From NCBI GenBank assembly GCA_963808725.1, contig CAWEGO010000002.1, forward strand, positions 1,178,001 through 1,242,000: 64,000 nucleotides of DNA. The letters run 5' to 3'. Source of the DNA: JAHFUA01 sp963808725. Its GTDB lineage: Bacteria > Acidobacteriota > Terriglobia > Terriglobales > Acidobacteriaceae. This document shows positions 1 to 8,802 of this stretch, piece by piece (positions within the stretch are counted from its first letter, which is position 1; the number at the start of each line of letters is the position of its first letter). The notes beneath the pieces were generated by a model. It saw only the letters and a list, made by a program, of their open reading frames with translations. It did no database searches and was not told the DNA's origin. The position numbers and the translations under genes were made by a program.

Positions 1-1
1 G

Positions 2-1549
<1,548 letters not shown>

Positions 1550-1778
1550 ACCAAATGAATTCCTGCACGTACGCGCCTCGGGTGCTTACCGTATAGCGTT
1601 CTTGCCGATGCCAGGCCAAAATTTCACCCTTAGCCGACCCTCAGGATTTGCCTGATATTCGCGACAAGCCACTCATAGGGCATGGCTTGTCTGCCCCGGC
1701 GTGTTGGCCTCCGTCTTGCATTCCCAGTCCTGGTTGTAATGCACGCAAAATTTGTCTCCCATGGAGGCCATTTCACAT

Positions 1779-2738
1779 ATGAAGTGCACAGGCTCGGCAA
1801 CTCGATATTGCCTCGCAGCGTTGGCGATTACCGCTTTGATCCTGATCCTGCCCGCTGGGGCCCAGACGCAGGCACCGCCCGCCGGGGCGCAGACGCAGGC
1901 GCCGCCGGCAGGAACCCAGATGCAGGCTCCGCAAACAGAACAGAGGATGGCGCCGCAGGACAGAGACCCTGATCTCACCCGGCGACAGTTGGCGGAGTTC
2001 GACCGCTTCCTCGACAACCATCCTGAGGTTGCCGAGCAGCTACGCAAAGATCCGTCGCTGGTGAACGACCGGCACTTTGTCGAAAACCACCCCGCTCTCG
2101 ACCGCTACCTGCACGACCATCCGGAATTGCGGGCTGATCTCCGTGAGAACCCGAATTTGGTGATGCACCAGGAAGAACGTTATGAGCGGCACGAGGACCA
2201 GAGCTGGGACCGGGACCGTGATCGCGATCGCAAGGACATTACCCGTGGCGAACTGGCCAGCATGGACCACTTCCTGGATAACCACCCTGAAATAGCCGAG
2301 CAATTGCGCAAGAATCCTTCGCTGGTGGACGACCGCAAGTTCGTGGACTCGCACCCGGCGCTACAGCAGTATCTCGCGCAGCATCCGGAAGTGCGGGAGG
2401 AGATCCGGGAAAATCCGCAGGCCTTCATGCACGCGGAAGAACGATATGACCGCCATGATGATGACATGCGCCGCGACCACGATTGGAATCGCGACCATGT
2501 CGCCAGCTTCAGCCAATTCCTGAAGGGCCACGACAACATCGCCGATGAGCTCTCCAGGAACCCGGAGCTCGCAACCAACCACGAGTATCTGGAGAACCAT
2601 CCTGAATTACAGGAGTATCTGAAGGCCAATCCGGGAGTGCGTGAGGAGTTGAGCCAGAACCCGCAGTCCTTTGTGACCACGGCTCAGCAGTTCGAGACCT
2701 CGCACAAAACGTGGACCGCCGAGCCGAAATCGAAGTAA
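1779..2738 (+). CDS. Secreted repeat protein with three NHPE/NHPA helical units
   Basis: I do not recognise a named function. The ATG at 1779 is chosen because GGAGG sits 11 nt upstream and translation then begins with a clean signal peptide (hydrophobic run LAALAITALILIL ending at PAGAQ). A Gln/Pro/Ala-rich linker with PPAGAQTQA duplications follows. The rest consists of three degenerate units of about 65-75 residues, each containing F-x-x-FLxNHPE, AEQLRKxPSLV, xHPALxxYLxxHPE and REN-P blocks. The first two end in an acidic/basic E-R-Y-x-R-H-[DE] run rich in Asp and Arg. Predicted to be helical, soluble and periplasmic or extracellular. It is followed by a hairpin terminator, so it is probably monocistronic. 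Confidence 0.75.
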   Translation: MKCTGSATRYCLAALAITALILILPAGAQTQAPPAGAQTQAPPAGTQMQAPQTEQRMAPQDRDPDLTRRQLAEFDRFLDNHPEVAEQLRKDPSLVNDRHFVENHPALDRYLHDHPELRADLRENPNLVMHQEERYERHEDQSWDRDRDRDRKDITRGELASMDHFLDNHPEIAEQLRKNPSLVDDRKFVDSHPALQQYLAQHPEVREEIRENPQAFMHAEERYDRHDDDMRRDHDWNRDHVASFSQFLKGHDNIADELSRNPELATNHEYLENHPELQEYLKANPGVREELSQNPQSFVTTAQQFETSHKTWTAEPKSK

Positions 2739-2750
2739 GACCGCCGCTGC

Positions 2751-2791
2751 AAAAAGGAGGGCCGGCGGTGACCGTGGCCCTCCTCACGTTT
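2751..2791. terminator. Intrinsic terminator after the repeat protein gene
   Basis: A perfect 8-bp stem (GGAGGGCC at 2756-2763 pairing with GGCCCTCC at 2776-2783) lies 18 nt after the stop codon. It is followed by TCACGTTTT and preceded by five A residues, so it could act in both directions. It separates the repeat protein from the next secreted protein. Confidence 0.6.
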
Positions 2792-2836
2792 TCAGCCGCG
2801 CAATCCGGGCCGATGGCTCGTTGGAGAGGGGTGACC

Positions 2837-3343
2837 ATGAAGAGCAGAGCATTGCTGGCTGCGAGCTTTTCGCTGCTGCTTCTGGCAGCGCCAGTTTTTG
2901 GGGGGAGCAAGAAACATGGGGAACGCGCCATGATCGAGCGGATGGAGGCGGTTCCCTGCGGCGCCAAAGAGCGCGGACTGGCCGGCCTGGGTGCGCTCTG
3001 GGGCTCGGTTGGCGCCACGCACGTCGATTCCGATCAGAAACTCTGTCCGCAGTATCTGCTGCGCAGCGATGACATGGAGTACCACGTTCGCCCGCTCGAT
3101 CATAAGCACCCGGTAATCCTGCCCGTGGGCCAGGAAGGAGAGTTTAAGATTTTCAAGGATGTTATGGAGCTGCGGGTTGTGGACGGCGATCGTAAGACAC
3201 GCCGCTACCAGGTGGTGGGTATGAAACCCATCGACCATTCGGGATCGTCGGATGCGGAGGGCGCCAGCAGCAAGTACCAGAAGGACTCCCAGCCGAACGG
3301 ATACGCGGACAAGTCGCTGGCGAACCAGAACCCACGGCGCTAG
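2837..3343 (+). CDS. Small secreted protein of unknown function
   Basis: The ATG at 2837 is preceded by GGAGAGGGG and gives a typical signal peptide (KSRALLAASFSLLLLAAPVFG). The mature part of about 145 residues has an early pair of cysteines (near residues 45 and 75), a beta-rich central segment (EFKIFKDVMELRVVDGDRKTR) and a low-complexity polar C terminus (SKYQKDSQPNGYADKS). No catalytic motif is visible. An upstream in-frame GTG would extend the protein through the terminator and is rejected. Likely periplasmic; function unknown. Confidence 0.65.
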   Translation: MKSRALLAASFSLLLLAAPVFGGSKKHGERAMIERMEAVPCGAKERGLAGLGALWGSVGATHVDSDQKLCPQYLLRSDDMEYHVRPLDHKHPVILPVGQEGEFKIFKDVMELRVVDGDRKTRRYQVVGMKPIDHSGSSDAEGASSKYQKDSQPNGYADKSLANQNPRR

Positions 3344-3400
3344 GCCGTCAGACAACCCAAACAGGGCACCCCGAGGTAGCTGCACACTCGTGTTTCAAAA

Positions 3401-3700
3401 TTACAAAGTGGACGGCCATTTGCGCGCCTCGTGAAAAACCCGCAAGATTTCGACCGTTTCCCCGCGCACGCGATAGGGAACGATATAAGGTGTGCCGGGC
3501 ACATCCAGTTCGCGTGTACCCTCGAGACGGCCCGGCCTGCCCAAAGCCGGATAGCGTGCCAGAAGCGCCACGGATCGTTCGATGGCGGCTACCATGCGGC
3601 GGGCGGCAACCGGATTGTCTCGGGCGATATATTGGGCATGTTCTTCAAGATTCGCCAGCGCCGTCCGCAGCCAGCGCACTCGCAGAGATCTAGCCGGCAC
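3401..3700 (-). CDS. RelE/ParE-family toxin
   Basis: A 99-residue protein typical of the RelE/ParE toxin fold: N-terminal helix pair (ALANLEEHAQYIARDNPVAA), the ArgHis-type core with PALGRPGR, and a C-terminal strand PYRVRGETVEILRVFHEARKW that resembles the ParE/RelE signature. It starts at a GTG that overlaps the antitoxin gene by 11 nt, so the pair is translationally coupled. Family members either cleave mRNA at the ribosome (RelE) or poison gyrase (ParE). The conserved tail HEARKWP leans toward ParE-like proteins, but the target cannot be decided from sequence. Confidence 0.88.
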   Translation of the reverse strand: MPARSLRVRWLRTALANLEEHAQYIARDNPVAARRMVAAIERSVALLARYPALGRPGRLEGTRELDVPGTPYIVPYRVRGETVEILRVFHEARKWPSTL

Positions 3701-3953
3701 ACCTCGCCCGCTTCCGGCCCGTCCACTTGCTCATCGTGCGACGGACCTGCCGCTCGCTGGCGAAATCTCCCCGATTTGCCTCCTGCAGTGCTTTCCTGAT
3801 CTCCTCGATTTGCCATTCGTTGGCGGTCACGTACTCCCGGATGGCCTCCGCGGCGATGAAGGAGCGGCTGCGGCGTTGTACCTTGGCCAACCGGTCCAGC
3901 TGCGCCCGGAGTTCGGGCTCCAGCCGCAGAGTCACGACTGTGTTCGCTCCCAT
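3690..3953 (-). CDS. Ribbon-helix-helix (CopG/ParD-like) antitoxin
   Basis: An 87-residue protein with an N-terminal ribbon-helix-helix DNA-binding domain (TVVTLRLEPELRAQLDRLAK, then RSRSFIAAEAIREYV) and a charged, probably disordered C terminus that would wrap the toxin. It is the first gene of the pair with the RelE/ParE toxin and overlaps its start. By family precedent it should bind its own promoter as a dimer and autorepress. The start ATG is preceded by GGAG at 9-10 nt. Confidence 0.88.
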   Translation of the reverse strand: MGANTVVTLRLEPELRAQLDRLAKVQRRSRSFIAAEAIREYVTANEWQIEEIRKALQEANRGDFASERQVRRTMSKWTGRKRARCAG

Positions 3954-3970
3954 TTGTACTTACTCCGAAT

Positions 3971-3998
3971 ACAATAGAATACCTCGTATACTATACAA
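3971..3998 (-). promoter_or_regulatory. Probable promoter of the RelE/ParE-RHH operon
   Basis: Reading the minus strand, TTGTAT (3993-3998) and TATTGT (3971-3976) are separated by 16 nt just upstream of the antitoxin ATG. The intervening sequence is unusually AT-rich for this genome and contains a GTATAC palindrome, a plausible RHH antitoxin operator. This is sequence inspection only. Confidence 0.45.
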
Positions 3999-4027
3999 CC
4001 GATTCTGCGCGGCGTACCAATGTCCGC

Positions 4028-6613
4028 CTACTTTAACCCCGACACCAGGAAGAGATTGGACAAATCGTGCTGGAAGGTTGAGGCCACGGCCTTGCCATCC
4101 GCGGACATCGCGACCGGGCCGACAAACTCCGCTCCGCCCTCGGGCACTTTCAAAACCCGCAGGAGCTCGCGGTTCCGCGAGGCAACGTCCACCCGCGTCA
4201 GCTTGACGGTTCCGCCCTCGGACTGCGCCAGGAACAGGGAACGCCCGTCGCCACTCCAGCGCACAACGCTCTCGCCCAGCTGAAGCTCGGTGATGGCCCT
4301 GGGCTCGCCGCCGGCGATGTCGCCGAGCAAAAGTTTGTGCGGATCAGCGATCACGAAGCTGTGACCGTCGGGTGCGACCCGCGTGGCGCGGACGCCCTCC
4401 GGCGTAACCGGCTTCGGCTGCCCGCCATCGGGGTCTTGCATCCACGAGCGCACCGGATGCCCGGGCTGATTGCCGGTAAAGAGAATGCGCTTGCTGTCCG
4501 GAAACCATTCGACGGATTCGTAGTGCATGTCTCCGAATGGGAGTTCACGCAGCTCTCCCGGACCCGTGGGCAGAAGCAGCACCTGCGAACTGGTCGGCTG
4601 ATGATGAATGCTGGCGACCCACTTGCCATCCGGAGAAAGCGCGGGCAGGTTGCCGTATCCCAACCGCACTGCCGGCGAGCCATCTGCTTTGCGCAGATAA
4701 ATGGCGGCGTTGCGCCCCTCGCCGCTGGTCAGCTCGACAAAGACCAGCGATTTGCCGTCGGATGAAAGATCGTAAGCGAAGGAAGCGTCGAACCAGGCCA
4801 AGTCGCGCTGCGCCGGGCCTTCGGCGAAGAGGATGCCGAGCCGGCTGTTCACGGCGGTGATCAGCACGCTGCCGTTGCGGGCCACGTCCTGCATCAGGAC
4901 GAATCCCGGGGCCTGCGAAACCAGCCGCTGCTGGCCGGAGAGATCGACCGCATAGACGGCGGGATCTCCGCCGGCCTGCGCTCCCGAGAACCAGATCTCA
5001 TCGCCGCGCGGCGACCAGCCCAGCCGTCCGACGCCGCGCCATCCCCGCGAAAGCACCCGCTTCGCGCGATGCGCGTCAACGGTGCAGACCGAGTAATCGC
5101 CCACGGCGGCGTCATGTTCGAAGAAGGCGACCAGCTTGCCGTCGCGCGATACCCGCGGATACGCCGGCGGGCGGTCGTCGGTTTCGTACAGCACCGTGCC
5201 CACGGGGTATTCGAGCCGGTACTTCAGGGCCACCTTGCGCACCACCGCCAGCGATTCCCCGTCCGGCCCCCAGTCGGCGTAGTAGACATTCTCCAGGATT
5301 TCCCGAGGCGCGCCCCCGCCGAAGGGTACCCGAGCGAGCGTGCCGGCATTACCGTTGCCCAGCAAGACCGCCATCTCTCCCGAGGCGGAAACGGACAACA
5401 CTTCGCCGGCCGGCAGTTGCAGCGGGCGTCCTTCACGGTTGCCGGGAATAACTGAAAAGAACGAAGACGGCGAGCCATCCCACTCGGCGGTGTAGACCAC
5501 GGCGCCGCCGGGCGCGAACTTGGCGGAAGTTACGTCACCGCGGCGGAAGGTCAGCCTCTGGAACGAGGGCGGCTCTGAATGGAAGAAGCGCGGGGCGAAA
5601 TAAGCGGCCGGCAGCAGCACCAGCACGAGCGCAGCGAGCGCGCCGATGGCCATCCAGCGCGCTATGCGACGCGGAGCCGCCTTGGCCGCCGCGCGGCGCG
5701 GCGGGACAGGGGCGATGCCGCTCACTTCCAACTCGTCCCGCAGTTCCTCGAGCGCGACCTTCACGTCGGCCATGGTCTGCCAGCGGCGCTCGGGTTCCTT
5801 CCGCAAGCAGCGGCCGATCAACCGCTCCAGTTCGGGGTTGATGTCCGGCACGGCCTGCGAGACCGGCTGCGGTTCTCGGTGCATAACCGCCGAAAGCATC
5901 GACAGCTTGGAGGAGCCAGGAAAGGGTTGACGGCCGCTGACCATCTCGTAGAGCACCGAGCCGAAGGAAAATATGTCGGAGCGGGCATCGATCTTCCTGC
6001 CGTCGGCCTGCTCGGGAGACATATAGGCAACGGTGCCGAGAACCGTGCCCTCCTCAGTGTGCGGCGAAGCTTCCGCGTGCACCGTCTCGGCGTAGGCATC
6101 GGTGTCGAGCGGCCCGGTCAGCTTGGCCAGACCGAAATCCAGGATCTTCACCAGGCCCTGCGGCGTGATCATGATGTTGCCCGGCTTCAAATCGCGATGG
6201 ACGACGCCGGCGGCATGCGCCGCGGCCAGGGCGTCGGCGATCTGGATGGCGTACTTCAGGGCCTCGCGCACCCGCAGGCCCTTGCGCCCGATCAGCTTGT
6301 CCAGCGTTTCGCCCGGCACGAACTCCATGGCGATGTACTGAACCGGCTGGCCATCCACCTCCTGGGTGTTGATGTCGTAGATGGTGACGATGTTGGGGTG
6401 GTTGAGCGAGGAGGCGGTCTTGGCTTCCTGCACGAAGCGCTTCTGGCGGTCGGCGCTGGCCAGCGCGGATGCAGGCAGCACCTTGATGGCGGCCGTGCGG
6501 TCCAGGCGCGAGTCGACCGCTTTATACACAACGCCCATTCCGCCGGCCCCGATCTTCGACTCGATACGATAGGACCAGAGCGTGGTGCCTACCATGGAGA
6601 GACCCATAGCCAC
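4028..6613 (-). CDS. Membrane Ser/Thr protein kinase with TolB/WD40-like beta-propeller sensor
   Basis: An 861-residue Hanks-type kinase. Kinase domain, residues about 15-290: glycine loop GAGGMG (22-27), AIKVL lysine, catalytic HRDLKPGN, DFG and the SPEQ activation-segment end. A single membrane helix follows (ARWMAIGALAALVLVLLPAAYF, about 315-340), and then about 500 residues of beta-propeller repeats of TolB/WD40 type (YADWGPDGESLAVV, WSPRGDEIWFSG, ALSPDGKWVAS) on the outer side. The catalytic residues are intact. The GTG start at 6613 has GAGG upstream; an ATG at 6607 is an alternative. It lies 35 nt downstream of the exporter genes in the same direction, so it may be co-transcribed with them. 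This kinase-propeller architecture is abundant in acidobacteria. Confidence 0.93.
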   Translation of the reverse strand: MAMGLSMVGTTLWSYRIESKIGAGGMGVVYKAVDSRLDRTAAIKVLPASALASADRQKRFVQEAKTASSLNHPNIVTIYDINTQEVDGQPVQYIAMEFVPGETLDKLIGRKGLRVREALKYAIQIADALAAAHAAGVVHRDLKPGNIMITPQGLVKILDFGLAKLTGPLDTDAYAETVHAEASPHTEEGTVLGTVAYMSPEQADGRKIDARSDIFSFGSVLYEMVSGRQPFPGSSKLSMLSAVMHREPQPVSQAVPDINPELERLIGRCLRKEPERRWQTMADVKVALEELRDELEVSGIAPVPPRRAAAKAAPRRIARWMAIGALAALVLVLLPAAYFAPRFFHSEPPSFQRLTFRRGDVTSAKFAPGGAVVYTAEWDGSPSSFFSVIPGNREGRPLQLPAGEVLSVSASGEMAVLLGNGNAGTLARVPFGGGAPREILENVYYADWGPDGESLAVVRKVALKYRLEYPVGTVLYETDDRPPAYPRVSRDGKLVAFFEHDAAVGDYSVCTVDAHRAKRVLSRGWRGVGRLGWSPRGDEIWFSGAQAGGDPAVYAVDLSGQQRLVSQAPGFVLMQDVARNGSVLITAVNSRLGILFAEGPAQRDLAWFDASFAYDLSSDGKSLVFVELTSGEGRNAAIYLRKADGSPAVRLGYGNLPALSPDGKWVASIHHQPTSSQVLLLPTGPGELRELPFGDMHYESVEWFPDSKRILFTGNQPGHPVRSWMQDPDGGQPKPVTPEGVRATRVAPDGHSFVIADPHKLLLGDIAGGEPRAITELQLGESVVRWSGDGRSLFLAQSEGGTVKLTRVDVASRNRELLRVLKVPEGGAEFVGPVAMSADGKAVASTFQHDLSNLFLVSGLK

Positions 6614-6648
6614 CGGGAGGCCTCATTCTAACGCAAATTTTACAGATG

Positions 6649-8802
6649 TCACGGGTGAGCGATCACCATCACCGTCGGCGCCCGGTTGAGCACGCAATCC
6701 AGCGCCAGCCGCAGGTTCTCGGGATCGAGAGCGGCAAAGCTTTCATCGAAAATCAGAACGTCGGAGCCCTGCAGCAAGGCGCGGGCGATGTAGAGCCGGC
6801 TGCGCTCACCATGCGAGAGCTGCCATCCGCTTTCTCCCACCATCTGCAGCATGCCGGCCGGCATTTTCTCCAGCAACGGCCCCAGACCGAGCTCGCGGCA
6901 GATGGACTCCGCCTCCTCATGGTCCTTCTCGGTCAGCCAGCCGTCTTTGCCCATCAGCAAATTGAAGGAGAAGGTACCGGTCAGCACGTGGTTCTCGTGG
7001 AACTGCGGGGCGGAAGCGACACGCCGCAGCCAGCCCTGAGCGCCCAGCGTTTGCCGGTCCAGGCCGCGGGCGAGCAGCAGTCCGGATTCCGGCCGCAGCA
7101 TCCCGGTGAGCAGCGAAGCCAGCGTGGACTTGCCGCCGCCGGAAGGTCCTTCCAGCAAGAGCCGGTCGCCGGTAGAGATGCTGAGATTGCAGCGCTGAAG
7201 TACCGGCTCCGACTGATTGGGATATCGGAAGACCAGGTCGCGGGCCTCGATCACCGCTTCGCGCTCGCCGGCCGACTCCATGGTCGCCAGCGCCGGCGAG
7301 CCGGGAATCTCTTCCCGCGCGGCGGCCTCGAACAGCGGCGCGACTTGTTTCCAGGCGATGGCAGCCTCGGTGAGGTTCCACATGCCGGAGGCTAAACGCC
7401 GGAAGGCGCGGTATGCCAGCAGCAGACCGCCCACGCTGACCGCCAGCGCCGCTGCCGGGCTCCCGGAGACGAACGCTGGCGCCAGTCCCGCCACGCCCAC
7501 CACCAGCCACCCACGCGGGACAACCGCCATCAACATTGCGCCGCGGCGGTCCACCGCCTGGGAAACGGTTTGATAACGCTCCAGCCCCTGATCTTCGGAA
7601 TCGTGCCAATGCTCGCGCGGTTCCTGCGCCAGGCGGGTGCGATGGCCGACCATGCGTTCGACCAGGTCGTGGGTCATGGAGACACGCGCTTCCGTCCAGC
7701 GACGCTCCTCCTGGAAGTACCGCCAGCCCAGAACGGCGGCCATGCCCACCCAGAGCACCAGCAGCAGCGCGTGTCCGATACCGCCGGCGCCCGCTCCCAG
7801 CACCACCGCTGCCAGCACCAGTTCGATCACTGATACCAACGCCATGAACCCGCCGCTCAGTGCCAGCGACTCCAGCGCCTCCGACTCGATCACCCGTCCC
7901 AGCAACTGGCCTGCGCCTTGATGGCGGATCTCATCCGGCTTCAGGCGCAGCGCGCCGCACAACAATCGTTCTTTCAGGATTCCGCCGGCGGTGATCGAGA
8001 CCAATCCTTGCAGCCAGGTGATGAGGCCGCGGATGGGAACCAGCGTCAGCAGCAGCAGGGCCCAGGCCAGCAGCAAGCCGCGATCAAGGCGCCCTTCGAG
8101 CGCGCCCACGCCGACAATGAACCACGCCGCCAGCCAGAGCACGTATTGAATCAAATGGGCGCTGGCCAGCATGGCGAGCCGCCGCGGCACACGCGCCAAT
8201 TTCAGTTGCAGGGAAAAGCTGGCCCCGGGTGGAAGCCTCAGCAGCCAAGCGTGGCCGATGCGCGTGCCGGCAAGGCGCTCGCGTAGCAGGGCTTCACGCA
8301 CACGCTCGCGGCGGCGCCCGCGAATCGCGGCGGCATCGAGCAGATCTTCCAGTTCGCTCAATGACGGCGCTACCCCTGTCTCCGGACGCGTTGCCAGTTG
8401 GGCCACGGCCAGCACTCCATCCAGCGCGCTGGAGAACGGCGCTTCGGCATCGGCGCGGAGTTCGGCGCAGATCACCTCGGTGCCCAGACGATGGACTTCA
8501 AGGTCCGGCCCCAGCACGGTTCCCGCGTCCAGCAAGGCCAGCAAGCGGCCGTCGGAGCAGCGCACGATCGCCGGAGCGGCACACGTCAGCTTTCGCTCGA
8601 GATCGGCGTAACGGAGCTCTTCCGGCTCGGCCTCAAGTCCGAGGGCACTGGTTGCCGATTCGATCCAGAGTCCGAGCCGGCGGGGATCATCGGCAATATT
8701 TGCGGGCGGCGTGGGCAGCTCGATGGACTTGGGGCGCAGATCGCTCCTGCGCGCCAAAGCCTCCAGCGCTTCGCCGATCCTACTTGCCGGCCATGAAATC
8801 AC
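6649..8802 (-). CDS. NHLM-type bacteriocin/peptide export ABC transporter (permease/ATPase, no peptidase)
   Basis: A 717-residue half transporter. The N-terminal 200 residues are a cytoplasmic region without a C39 catalytic Cys, as in the second ABC subunit of NHLM (nitrile-hydratase-leader microcin) export systems. About five or six hydrophobic segments (residues about 215-460) form the membrane domain. The ATPase domain has Walker A GPSGGGKST, signature LSHGERS and Walker B VLIFDES, followed by a switch His (VIAHP) at the very C terminus. The GTG start overlaps the upstream C39 exporter gene by 23 nt, so translation is coupled. It probably forms a complex with that exporter and the HlyD protein; the cargo is unknown. 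Confidence 0.85.
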   Translation of the reverse strand: MISWPASRIGEALEALARRSDLRPKSIELPTPPANIADDPRRLGLWIESATSALGLEAEPEELRYADLERKLTCAAPAIVRCSDGRLLALLDAGTVLGPDLEVHRLGTEVICAELRADAEAPFSSALDGVLAVAQLATRPETGVAPSLSELEDLLDAAAIRGRRRERVREALLRERLAGTRIGHAWLLRLPPGASFSLQLKLARVPRRLAMLASAHLIQYVLWLAAWFIVGVGALEGRLDRGLLLAWALLLLTLVPIRGLITWLQGLVSITAGGILKERLLCGALRLKPDEIRHQGAGQLLGRVIESEALESLALSGGFMALVSVIELVLAAVVLGAGAGGIGHALLLVLWVGMAAVLGWRYFQEERRWTEARVSMTHDLVERMVGHRTRLAQEPREHWHDSEDQGLERYQTVSQAVDRRGAMLMAVVPRGWLVVGVAGLAPAFVSGSPAAALAVSVGGLLLAYRAFRRLASGMWNLTEAAIAWKQVAPLFEAAAREEIPGSPALATMESAGEREAVIEARDLVFRYPNQSEPVLQRCNLSISTGDRLLLEGPSGGGKSTLASLLTGMLRPESGLLLARGLDRQTLGAQGWLRRVASAPQFHENHVLTGTFSFNLLMGKDGWLTEKDHEEAESICRELGLGPLLEKMPAGMLQMVGESGWQLSHGERSRLYIARALLQGSDVLIFDESFAALDPENLRLALDCVLNRAPTVMVIAHP

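Noticed and set aside
2711..2836. 5' extension of the small secreted protein to the upstream GTG
   Set aside because: It would run through the terminator hairpin and hide the signal peptide; the ATG at 2837 has a good ribosome-binding site.
5579..6631. 350-residue open frame antisense to the kinase
   Set aside because: Shadow of the GC-rich kinase gene; composition is His/Arg/Gln-rich and no start site or family is recognisable.
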